NCBI GenBank assembly: GCA_022781445.1
Contig: JALETQ010000013.1
Coordinates: 1-48,757, forward strand
Reading direction: 5' to 3'
Source of the DNA: Prevotella sp.
Lineage (GTDB): Bacteria; Bacteroidota; Bacteroidia; Bacteroidales; Bacteroidaceae
DNA: 48,757 bases
Under the pieces are notes generated by a model. The model made no database searches, was not told the origin of the DNA, and saw nothing but the letters and a program-made list of their open reading frames with translations. Shown piece after piece: positions 1 to 7,362 of this stretch; the stretch's first letter is position 1; the number at the start of each line of letters is the position of its first letter. The translations under genes and the position numbers were made by a program.

Positions 1-26
1 AGCGTGAACATGCCGCCGTCAAAACC

Positions 27-114
27 TTGCTCTTTTGCACGACGGAAGGGCAAGAAACAAGAGGCAAAACTTGCCCTTTCAGGAAACAAAAGAGCAGGTT
101 CTGAAAACGATTGT
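27..114. repeat. Degenerate 22-bp-period repeat, GCCCTTTTGC family
   Basis: TTGCTCTTTTGC starts at 27 and TTGCCCTTTC at 71, exactly 44 bp (2 x 22) apart. The units between and after (49-70, 93-114) are related but degenerate and partly inverted (GGGCAAG, GAGCAGG). The same core, AAAACCTGCCCTTTTGC, appears at 19445 and, inverted, at 36911, also with 22-bp spacing. Function unknown. Confidence 0.5.
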
Positions 115-170
115 CAAAGGATTGACGTGGCAACCCTTTCGGGAGAGAGGGGCAAAAATTGTCTTTTTCC

Positions 171-236
171 GAAAACCCTCGACCATTTTCCTGAAAACCC
201 TCGACTATTTCTCCGAAAACCCTCGACCTGCCGTAT
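171..236. repeat. 22-bp tandem repeat, three units, AAAACCCTCGAC core
   Basis: The core GAAAACCCTCGAC begins at 171, 193 and 215, giving three consecutive units of exactly 22 bp. The core is invariant while the remaining 9 bp vary slightly. The same core occurs inverted at 46697-46757 inside the mobile element, again at 22-bp spacing. There is no unique spacer between units, so this is not a CRISPR array. Confidence 0.8.
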
Positions 237-396
237 GCTGTCTTTCGGCTTTCGACCCGATACAAATCACATAAAAAGGCAGGTTTTATTGTTCGGCCGT
301 TGCACGCCCCAGACAACTCGTTTTGCGGAAATACATTGATTCGATGCCGGTTTATCATGTAAAAGGGCATCCCAACGGGGCATCTTTTCATTCTTT

Positions 397-463
397 CCAG
401 ACCGATTTGCGTACCCGTCACATAGCGAAAAGACGTGATTGATTCCAAATCGGTCATGAAAAA
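397..463. repeat. Short copy of the interspersed AAATCGGTCATGA-type repeat
   Basis: AGACCGATTTGCG near 400 and TTCCAAATCGGTCATGA near 444 are inverted relative to each other and resemble the termini of the longer interspersed repeats at 16054, 19502, 34297 and 44669. Here only about 67 bp separate the ends, so this is at best a shortened or decayed copy. Confidence 0.35.
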
Positions 464-640
464 CCATCCGATATTGTTCGATGGTGAAGCAAAAAAGTTG
501 TCGTTTTGTCAAAGACATAGCGGACTACGACTTTGAAAAACGACATACAAGGTTCGACAATCGGACGGATCCGATCGCCATGTGCCATCATCAAAAGAGA
601 TGAAAAACGTGACTTATCGGCAGACTATTGACGATGGGGA

Positions 641-1816
641 TTATTGTTCCTGCATACTTTCCTCCAGCACACGCCTTACTTCCTCTCGAGTGAGCTTCTT
701 GTAACCGCTGTCGAGGATGAAAACGCCATCGACAACACTCTCGATAATGTCGGGAGTAAGTCCCAATTCGGTGGCATTGAGGCACACGCCGATGGTTTTC
801 ATCCATTGTTTCATGGCTTCCAGTCCGGCTTTGGCAACCTCTCTGTCGGTCAAGCCACGGGCATCAACACCCCACACATTGACCGCAAAGCGCACAAATT
901 TATGCAGTCCGGCATCAAGAATGCAACGATAATAGGGCAAAGATACCGCCGACAACGTCATGCCGTGGGTGGCATTGGTGTGGGCACCGATGCTCTGACC
1001 TATCATGTGTACCATCCAGTCTTGCTTCTTTCCCATCTTGGTGAGCGTATTGAGAGCCCAAGTTGCAGTCCACATGATGTTTGAACGTGCTTCATAATCT
1101 TCGGGATTCTTGGCGGCTATGACCGAAGAATGTATCAGCGAACGCATCAAACCTTCTGAAATGTAATCGCTGGTATTATCGTCCTCGCCCGAAAAATACT
1201 GCTCACAAAGGTGAGAAAGGATATCGAAAAAACCGGCAACCATCTGTTTCTGAGGAATGGTAAACGTGAACCGGGGATTGAGAATCGCAAACTTGGGCAT
1301 GAGTCCGGAACCGAACACCTTACCCACCTTGCGCTTGATGGCTGTGTTGGTAATCACCGATCCGCCATTCATCTCACTACCGGTACCCACCATTGTAAGG
1401 ATACAGCCCAACGGAAGAACGCGGCACTCGGGTTCTTCTTTCCTGATATAATATTTCTCCCAAGGATCTTCTTCGCACCATGCCGATGCACTGAGTCCCT
1501 TGGTGTAGTCGATTACACTGCCACCACCAACGGCCAGCAGGAAGTCCACGTCGTGTTTGCGTACAAAAGCGATACCCTCCTGCAACTTCCCAAGTGTCGG
1601 ATTGGCGGGCACACCACCTAATTCAAAAACTTCTTTATGGTTATCTTTCAAAATGTCGATAACCTGATTGTAAATGCCGTTCGCCTTGATCGAACCGCCT
1701 CCATATATCAACAACACCTTTGAACCCTGACGCGACAACTCTTCCGACAAATGTTTCATGGACTCATCGCCGAAATGAAGACGGGTGGGATTCTCAAAAC
1801 TAAAATTGCCTAACAT
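641..1816 (-). CDS. Iron-containing alcohol dehydrogenase (YqhD/BdhA type)
   Basis: Predicted cytosolic NAD(P)H-dependent group III alcohol dehydrogenase that reduces aldehydes to alcohols; the natural substrate cannot be told from sequence. The 391 residues match the usual family length. A GGGS nucleotide-binding motif lies at 97-100, and the expected metal ligands are D198, H202, H270 and H284, with the 14-residue spacing between the last two typical of YqhD. The gene stands alone, followed by a repeat-rich gap. Its start is preceded by a textbook AGGAGG at 1825-1830, unusual for a Bacteroidetes gene, where Shine-Dalgarno sites are mostly absent. That may mean strong translation or acquisition from another phylum. 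The family call is secure; the physiological role is inference. Confidence 0.93.
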   Translation of the reverse strand: MLGNFSFENPTRLHFGDESMKHLSEELSRQGSKVLLIYGGGSIKANGIYNQVIDILKDNHKEVFELGGVPANPTLGKLQEGIAFVRKHDVDFLLAVGGGSVIDYTKGLSASAWCEEDPWEKYYIRKEEPECRVLPLGCILTMVGTGSEMNGGSVITNTAIKRKVGKVFGSGLMPKFAILNPRFTFTIPQKQMVAGFFDILSHLCEQYFSGEDDNTSDYISEGLMRSLIHSSVIAAKNPEDYEARSNIMWTATWALNTLTKMGKKQDWMVHMIGQSIGAHTNATHGMTLSAVSLPYYRCILDAGLHKFVRFAVNVWGVDARGLTDREVAKAGLEAMKQWMKTIGVCLNATELGLTPDIIESVVDGVFILDSGYKKLTREEVRRVLEESMQEQ

Positions 1817-1824
1817 TCTTTTTC

Positions 1825-1830
1825 CTCCTT
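1825..1830 (-). promoter_or_regulatory. Strong Shine-Dalgarno site of the alcohol dehydrogenase
   Basis: Read on the minus strand, AAAGGAGGAAAAAG precedes the ATG by a normal spacing. A perfect AGGAGG is rare in this window; other genes have A-rich leaders without one. It supports the chosen start codon. Confidence 0.75.
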
Positions 1831-2164
1831 TATATTATAGTTATGTTATACGGAATGGTTGTCTCACGAAAGGAAAATGATGGATGAAAAAGCATTTTCG
1901 GCATGTATTGGTTCAACTGAACGGTGTAGATTCGAAAACGAGATTGATCCCATCATCCGGGAAGGCCACTCCATGTGCAAAGATAAGCAATTAGGATGAA
2001 TATGCATTAGTTGTCTTGGCCGATTTCTTGTGGTTTATTCGTAAATTAACTTTTCGCATGAAACGACAAACAAACAGTTTAAGTCTTGACAGAGGATTTT
2101 CTTGTTTGCACAGTCAAAAATGCCATCGACATGTACTTTGAGAACTTTCTACTCATGCCCCGAT

Positions 2165-2293
2165 CGGATATCGTCCGCTTGCAGGCATCTTGTTTGCCAA
2201 ATTGTCTTGTTGCAGTCCACAACCTTCGGCAAAACGAAAGCCCATCTGGTCGAGAATAAAAACCTTATTGATTCAAATGACCGGTTTGGGATA
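2165..2293. repeat. Interspersed repeat copy D (left end not clear)
   Basis: The inner stretch GGCATCTTGTTTGCC near 2183 matches GGCATCTTGTTTGTCGG in the copy at 34297-34498. The right end, TTCAAATGACCGGTTTGGG, is the inverted form of the AACCCAAATCGGTCAT terminus. The distance between the two marks (about 110 bp) is close to that in the 34297 copy (about 118 bp). The left terminus is decayed or absent. Confidence 0.45.
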
Positions 2294-2627
2294 AAAATGT
2301 TCCTCCATATTTCTTGTCACTTGAGACACAGATGCCCCATTTGCAACAAGAGAATATGAAGGAACTCCCTGTTTTCGTCAAAGAAAAAATCCATTCCCAA
2401 TCGTTCGAATCAACGTCGAAGACTGAATTTCCATCAGCAAGGCATACCAAAATCGAGAGAAGTCATTCGATTCTTCGCACCATATTTATATCATTCAACC
2501 TACCTTGCGATACCATTAACCGTACAAAGATGTGTCGTCCGACAGCACCAACGGCAATGGAGCTTTTACCTTCAGCCTTACGACGTGATTCTTAACGATG
2601 AGAACATGCTAACTAATACAATTATGT

Positions 2628-4340
2628 TTATTCAACTACAACTTTCTTTCCATCGATGATGTAAAGACCTTTGGGAAGCCGGTCGGCAGAACCGTTCACT
2701 CGGCAACCGTCAATGGTATAGATGCTACCGGTTTTACCCGAAAGAGCGGCATTTGTCTGATCGAGGAGGTCAATACCGTTAACCACACCTTCCAGCAAGA
2801 GTTCTACATTCTGATCGATCCATTCATGAGGCAGCAGGAAGTAAGCGCAGAAACCCGACACCCAATATTCCTGTAAATCTTCAGCATAATAAGGAGCCAT
2901 GTATAGCTTTCCGCTCTTGTCGACAAACCAGGCCTCGGTTCCGAGCATGTCATTCTTGCTGAAAGAGCCTCTGAAGACGAATACGTCTGATCCCCAAGCA
3001 ACTTCGAGAGGAGCGGTCGTAGAGGTCTCGATGGTCACGTTTTCGAAAGTGAGGACATCGGCAGAAACGGAAGTCTTCAACAAATAAGGATGACCCGGAG
3101 CTACTTCCTTGACATCTTTCATCACGATGGAAAACTCGTTCTCGCCGGCTTCGGGGTTGCCATAGCGGTCGAATGCCTTGACGACAACACCATCACCGAA
3201 AACCTTCTTCAGGCCGGCTTCATCAAGTTTGAAGGGGAAACAGAACGAATCCCATTCACCGGCCTTGACAGGTCGCTTGATTTGGACGGTCATCGTCTTG
3301 TTCAGATTCTGTTCCAAATCGTACGTGTTGTTGTAATCCTCGGCATCAAGCACCAACGTTTCGATATTTTTCATCTCTTCCACATTGGGGAATTGTTGGA
3401 ATCCAACCGATGTCTTGTAAGCCTCCATGCTGCCTTTGGGCACATAGAGCATACACGTGCTGACCGGAACATCATTGAAAGCCTCGGCAGGACAGGTGGG
3501 AGGAACGGTGGCATAACAATACACTTCCTCCATCACTTCACAACGTCCGAAAGCAAATTTGGAGATGGTCTTCATTCCTTCGGGGATGACAATCTTCCTG
3601 GCTCCTTCGCAAGCAAGGAAAGCACCCATACCGAGACTGTCGGTCGTGGCGGGAATATTGATTTCCTTCAGTGCATAGCAACTCATGAAAGCACCGTCAC
3701 CGATGACTTTGAGCTTGGCAGGATAGACAACGGTTTCCAATTCGTAGCAACGAGCCATCACGCGCGGTTCAAGTTTAGTAATGGCATCCGGGAAAGCTAT
3801 GGTCTTCAGAACATTGCAATCAATGAAGGCACCCTCACCGATGGCTTTCACCTCCTTCGGAATCTCGAAACTCTTGAGCTTACGCAATCCGTGGAAAGCC
3901 TCCTTGCCAATTTCAACGGTGGTTTGCGGGATGAGGAGCGTATCAAGATAAGCACAGGAATAGAACATGAACTTACCGACCACATCATTCTGCGTATGCA
4001 TCTCTTCACCGGTCGATCCGTATCCGTCGTCGATGAAATAAGGTTCCCCTCCCTCCACGATGCGTGCTTCAGACAGGTCTAACTTGTGAAGCACGGTCAG
4101 TTCGCCTTCAGAGCCCGAACACAAGGAACGGATTTCTGCCACGTCTGTACCATTTATCTCACCGGTGATCTTCAGACCGGTGATGGTGGCAGGCTTGTGA
4201 GGAACGAGTGCTTCCTTGAGTTGTCCGGCAACATTGTCGGTAATCACAACGTCATTCACGGGGATTTCCACCTCGTCGTCTTGGGCGAAGCCCGCAACGG
4301 GCAAGGCCATCGTCACTAACATCATCAGAAATTTCTTCAT
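2628..4340 (-). CDS. Secreted BspA-like leucine-rich repeat protein
   Basis: A 570-residue exported protein with an N-terminal signal peptide (MKKFLMMLVTMALPVAGFAQ). Residues of roughly 110-300 form LRR_5/BspA-type repeats with the recurrent pattern of A-F-x-x-C/G-x-x-L followed by I-P-x-x-V, for example in the stretches around GEGAFIDC and GDGAFMSC. The central part is unassigned. The C-terminus ends in IYTIDGCRV followed by KGLYIIDGKKVVV, a tail common on secreted Prevotella proteins and resembling a type IX secretion sorting domain. It lies 27 bp downstream of the Omp28-like gene and is probably co-transcribed. Such proteins often mediate adhesion, but that role is inferred here. Confidence 0.88.
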   Translation of the reverse strand: MKKFLMMLVTMALPVAGFAQDDEVEIPVNDVVITDNVAGQLKEALVPHKPATITGLKITGEINGTDVAEIRSLCSGSEGELTVLHKLDLSEARIVEGGEPYFIDDGYGSTGEEMHTQNDVVGKFMFYSCAYLDTLLIPQTTVEIGKEAFHGLRKLKSFEIPKEVKAIGEGAFIDCNVLKTIAFPDAITKLEPRVMARCYELETVVYPAKLKVIGDGAFMSCYALKEINIPATTDSLGMGAFLACEGARKIVIPEGMKTISKFAFGRCEVMEEVYCYATVPPTCPAEAFNDVPVSTCMLYVPKGSMEAYKTSVGFQQFPNVEEMKNIETLVLDAEDYNNTYDLEQNLNKTMTVQIKRPVKAGEWDSFCFPFKLDEAGLKKVFGDGVVVKAFDRYGNPEAGENEFSIVMKDVKEVAPGHPYLLKTSVSADVLTFENVTIETSTTAPLEVAWGSDVFVFRGSFSKNDMLGTEAWFVDKSGKLYMAPYYAEDLQEYWVSGFCAYFLLPHEWIDQNVELLLEGVVNGIDLLDQTNAALSGKTGSIYTIDGCRVNGSADRLPKGLYIIDGKKVVVE

Positions 4341-4367
4341 AAGCTTGTTGTTTTTAGGATTAAACTA

Positions 4368-5705
4368 TCATTGATTAACTAATACAATTCTTCCATCGGC
4401 ATACTTCACCACATTGAGTCCTTTGGTCATCGACGCTTTTCGGCGGCCGTCAATGGAATAAACGGCAATGACGCGCCGGTTGTCCTGTGGCGACTGTGTC
4501 AGTTCCATACCTGCAGGCAGCAGCTTCCCTACGGCGATTTCGTCGGCATTGACAATGCGGTTGTAGGTACGGTCAATGAGCAGAGCCACGACTTTGAGTG
4601 CCTGCTTGTTCTGTACCTGTGTGATTTTGGATATGTCCATCACCATGCGATGCGTTTGCTTTTCACCCGCAACAAGGGGCGCGTTGATGCTGCCATCGTA
4701 ACCCAGCCATGTTTTCCAGCCACCCATAGCGACATGATTGTAAACCATATCCTTTACAGAAGAGCTGCCTTTGTAGAATTTTTCGAAGTCATCGTCGCCG
4801 GCAAACTCTTCGTTGTCCATGAGGTTGTTGCGTTGAGCCCACTTGTTTCCGGTGCCATGCAATCCGTCTTCAACAAGTATATAACCCAAGGCATAGGGCG
4901 CATCGTCGCGGTTGTACTGAAAAACGACATCGGTTTCGAGAGTGATGGCGTTTTCGGCTTCGTTCCATGAAGCCGATTTCAATTCAACCGATGCTTCGGA
5001 CATCTGTGCCAAACGACGTGCGACAATGTCTTCCATTCCAAAATCTCTATGTCGATATCCCCAATAAGGGTCGCCTTCCTCCATCCTGTCAACCATCGCA
5101 TAAGGTATACCAGTAACCTTTTGCAGCAGGTTGGTGAATCCCTGACCTGACATCACGTCATCGCAATGGATGGCAACGGGAATGATACTTCCCTCGAAAA
5201 GACGCTGCAGTTTCTCGATGGCAACAATACCGCGCGGACAATTCACGCACCATGTTGCCGTAAATTCTTCAAAGAGTACTTTGCGGGGAGATGCCTTTTC
5301 GACATACAGCAGATTACCATGCGAGGCGGTTTGTTCATTTGAAGCTTCGTTGGGCTTTCCGTTTACCTTGGTGACAACCAGGTTGCACGACGGCATGAAA
5401 CCATCAACTGGAATCCGGACGGGAAAATCAACGACCCGGACTTCGTCGCCCACAGGCATTGGTTCATCGAACCGGAGATGAAATTCCTTGCTTTCACCCT
5501 GATCCGTGACTACCTTGTAATTGATCTCTCCGACTTCATTGGTTCCGTCATTGGTGAGTGCGACAGGCAGAATGATTTCGCCGGCCGACAGACATACGTG
5601 TATGCGATAATCACGCACGATGATCGAATTGGACTGTGACATGACAGCCATCGACATCAGGAAAAGGGGCAAGAACAAGAGTTGTCTTTTCATTTTCGAT
5701 TTCAT
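4368..5705 (-). CDS. Omp28-like secreted protein with thioredoxin-like motif
   Basis: A 445-residue exported protein with a signal peptide ending near AVMSQS. Residues 147-160 contain FTATWCVNCPRG, the W-C-x-x-C-P motif of the Omp28-related/thioredoxin-like family, so a surface thiol-disulfide role is possible. The C-terminal tail VYSIDGRR...KGLNVV resembles that of the downstream LRR protein and suggests the same export or anchoring route, perhaps type IX secretion. Two in-frame ATGs lie near the start (residues 1 and 5); either gives a good signal peptide. It is likely first in a two-gene operon with the LRR gene. The partner and the redox substrate are unknown. Confidence 0.87.
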   Translation of the reverse strand: MKSKMKRQLLFLPLFLMSMAVMSQSNSIIVRDYRIHVCLSAGEIILPVALTNDGTNEVGEINYKVVTDQGESKEFHLRFDEPMPVGDEVRVVDFPVRIPVDGFMPSCNLVVTKVNGKPNEASNEQTASHGNLLYVEKASPRKVLFEEFTATWCVNCPRGIVAIEKLQRLFEGSIIPVAIHCDDVMSGQGFTNLLQKVTGIPYAMVDRMEEGDPYWGYRHRDFGMEDIVARRLAQMSEASVELKSASWNEAENAITLETDVVFQYNRDDAPYALGYILVEDGLHGTGNKWAQRNNLMDNEEFAGDDDFEKFYKGSSSVKDMVYNHVAMGGWKTWLGYDGSINAPLVAGEKQTHRMVMDISKITQVQNKQALKVVALLIDRTYNRIVNADEIAVGKLLPAGMELTQSPQDNRRVIAVYSIDGRRKASMTKGLNVVKYADGRIVLVNQ

Positions 5706-5769
5706 TTTAAACTTTTCAATCCCTGCCGTTGCTTGACTTTGACAAGCCTTGGAAGAGATTTCTCATTTG

Positions 5770-5777
5770 CAAATATA
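5770..5777 (-). promoter_or_regulatory. Candidate -7 box upstream of the Omp28-like gene
   Basis: On the minus strand the sequence reads TATATTTG, matching TAnnTTTG, about 65 nt before the start codon. I do not see a well-placed TTTG at -33, so the promoter is only a candidate. Confidence 0.4.
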
Positions 5778-5819
5778 TGTAACGAATGCTTCAATTTACA
5801 GAAAAGGAGTGTTCGTTTC

Positions 5820-5841
5820 GCTCAAATTTACAAATTTGAGC
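5820..5841. promoter_or_regulatory. Perfect 10+2+10 palindrome upstream of the Omp28-LRR operon
   Basis: Arm GCTCAAATTT and its exact complement are separated by 2 nt, making a 22-bp perfect dyad. It sits about 45 bp upstream of the candidate -7 box, where an activator or repressor would bind. With only two loop bases it is more likely a protein-binding site than a terminator. Confidence 0.5.
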
Positions 5842-5949
5842 AAAGAAAGTCCTTTTTGAAAGTATTTTGTCATGCAGAAAGGATATATACGCTTGCACTC
5901 CGTCATGTTTGTCTTGGGTCGAATCCGGTCGGAAATGTTAACAAGAACG

Positions 5950-5986
5950 AAAGTATAAGTAGTGGACATCTAAAGTATAAGTAGTG
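5950..5986. repeat. Direct repeat of AAAGTATAAGTAGTG at 22-bp spacing
   Basis: The 15-mer AAAGTATAAGTAGTG occurs at 5950-5964 and, identical, at 5972-5986, exactly 22 bp apart. The 7 bp between are GACATCT. It is one of eight loci in the window with a 22-bp repeat period. Confidence 0.75.
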
Positions 5987-6376
5987 CCCCACAGAAGTAG
6001 GACTTGTCGTTGTCCGCACATGATTCGTCAGCAGGTTGAGGATTCGCCTCTGGGACGAAAACATACCGGTTGGTTTTGACTACCCTCCCATTATATATAT
6101 TATGGTATCAAGAAGAACCGGCAAACAGGATGGGAATTGACAGGCATGTCCGACAATCACTTTCCGTCAGGAAAGCCAAGATACATGCTTACACTCGGAG
6201 ACAGCATCGGTATGTATCATTTAGGGGGTTCGCACCAGCCAAAAAAGAATAGAGAGTTCTTTATTCTGCCTGAAAATTGCTACATTTGCATCATCTTTCG
6301 AGAATGAAAGGCTTTCACATATCATCATCTACAAGTACCGACATCCATGTTTCATCTTTCATCATTCCATCCGTCC

Positions 6377-7291
6377 ATGACACATCTGCCGAAGGGCATC
6401 GTCCATCTGCTGTTATTCATGCTCGTATGTCATCTCATAGCCTGTGGCAACAACCAATCAGCATCAGACAAGCCATCCATGAATACCGGCAGACCTGCCG
6501 ACAGAAGAACCTTGGAGGTGGCACTGATGCCCACTCTCGACTGCCTGCCGGTGTTTATTGCCGCGGAACGCGGATGGTTCGACCGCGACAAGGCAGACAT
6601 CGGATTCAAATCGTTTCAGGCTGCCATGGACATCGACACGGCATTGACCCACGGCAGTTCGGACGGCGGGGTAACGGATCTGATAAGGGCCGAGGCACTC
6701 CGCCGCAAGGGAGTTTCGCTCTCGCTTTGGTCTGCACTGCCGACATATTGGCAACTGATTGTCAATGAGCAGGCTCGAGTGAAGGAACCCAAGCAACTGA
6801 GCGACAAGACAGTAGCCATGACCCGCCATTCGGCAACCGACTATTTCTCAGATGCAGTCATCACGGAAGCAAAGACACCTCACGAGGTATATCGTGTGCA
6901 AATCAACGACATTCATGTAAGGCTGCAAATGTTGCTCTCCAAGTCGGTCGACGCGGCATTCCTTCCCGAACCGCAAGCCACCGTTGCCCGCAACGACCAC
7001 CATCGGGTATTGTTCGACAGCCGCAACTCGGGATTCAGCTTCGGAGTATGGGTTTGGCGTAGCAGGAGTATGAACGATACGGAGAAGATGAGAAACATAG
7101 AATTGTTCAAGAAAATATACAATGAAGCCTGCGACTCCATCAACCGATACGGATTCAGGCATTATGCCGACATCATCGTCAAACACTGTCACATCGAAAA
7201 TACAGACGTGGACAAGATCCCTCCCGTCAAATACAAACACATCTCCGCCCCGAGACAGGAAGACACAGACAAAGCACGGCACGCTTTTTGA
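6377..7291 (+). CDS. Orphan NMT1/SsuA-like substrate-binding lipoprotein
   Basis: Lipoprotein of the NMT1/THI5-SsuA periplasmic binding fold, normally the solute receptor of an ABC importer for thiamine precursors, sulfonates or similar compounds. The start at 6377 (MTHLPKG) gives a compact signal peptide ending in the lipobox LIAC with Cys23; an ATG 10 codons earlier is possible. The mature part opens with VALMPTLDCLPVFIAAERGWF, the usual first strand-helix of this family. No permease or ATPase gene lies nearby, so it either serves a transporter encoded elsewhere or works as a sensor. It is followed after 71 bp by the TPR gene on the same strand. The ligand is not inferable. Confidence 0.82.
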   Translation: MTHLPKGIVHLLLFMLVCHLIACGNNQSASDKPSMNTGRPADRRTLEVALMPTLDCLPVFIAAERGWFDRDKADIGFKSFQAAMDIDTALTHGSSDGGVTDLIRAEALRRKGVSLSLWSALPTYWQLIVNEQARVKEPKQLSDKTVAMTRHSATDYFSDAVITEAKTPHEVYRVQINDIHVRLQMLLSKSVDAAFLPEPQATVARNDHHRVLFDSRNSGFSFGVWVWRSRSMNDTEKMRNIELFKKIYNEACDSINRYGFRHYADIIVKHCHIENTDVDKIPPVKYKHISAPRQEDTDKARHAF

Positions 7292-7362
7292 TATACATCC
7301 GTTCAATAAACAAGTATCTCGCTCCCGCGGTTACGATACATTCACCACTTAACGCAAGAATC

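Larger units (their letters stand above)
1..640. other. Gene-free, repeat-rich intergenic region
   Basis: I see no convincing gene here; the open frames are short, lack recognisable domains and run through repeats. It holds two 22-bp-period repeat blocks (27-114 and 171-229), a solitary AGGCAGGTTTT motif near 280, an imperfect hairpin around 361-390 and a short copy of the AAATCGGTCATGA-type end near 446-460. It lies downstream of the alcohol dehydrogenase, which is read towards it, so some of these structures may be at the 3' end of that transcript. Confidence 0.6.
1817..2627. other. Intergenic region with an interspersed repeat
   Basis: This gap of about 810 bp lies between the alcohol dehydrogenase start and the LRR protein stop. 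The open frames in it have no recognisable domain. Around 2165-2293 it carries a copy of the interspersed repeat, entered separately. I see nothing else that can be supported apart from the Shine-Dalgarno site at 1825. Confidence 0.5.
5706..6376. other. Divergent intergenic region
   Basis: The gap separates the minus-strand Omp28-like gene from the plus-strand lipoprotein gene. It holds the candidate -7 box and palindrome for the former, a 22-bp-spaced direct repeat at 5950-5986, and a TACATTTG (6281-6288) that could be the -7 box for the plus-strand genes. I looked for a thiamine riboswitch before the NMT1-like gene and found no match to its conserved core. Confidence 0.5.

Noticed and set aside
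171..236. CRISPR array
   Set aside because: Units are directly adjacent at 22 bp with no unique spacers and there are no cas genes.
2390..2450. tRNA-like TTCGAATC around 2403
   Set aside because: No 5-bp T-stem and no matching acceptor or anticodon arms.
3090..4082. Long plus-strand frame opposite the LRR gene
   Set aside because: The minus-strand frame has signal peptide and LRR repeats; the other is its shadow. The same applies to frames opposite pdxS and prfA.
5950..6376. Thiamine riboswitch before the NMT1-like gene
   Set aside because: The conserved CUGAGA and the second THI-box are not present in readable form.
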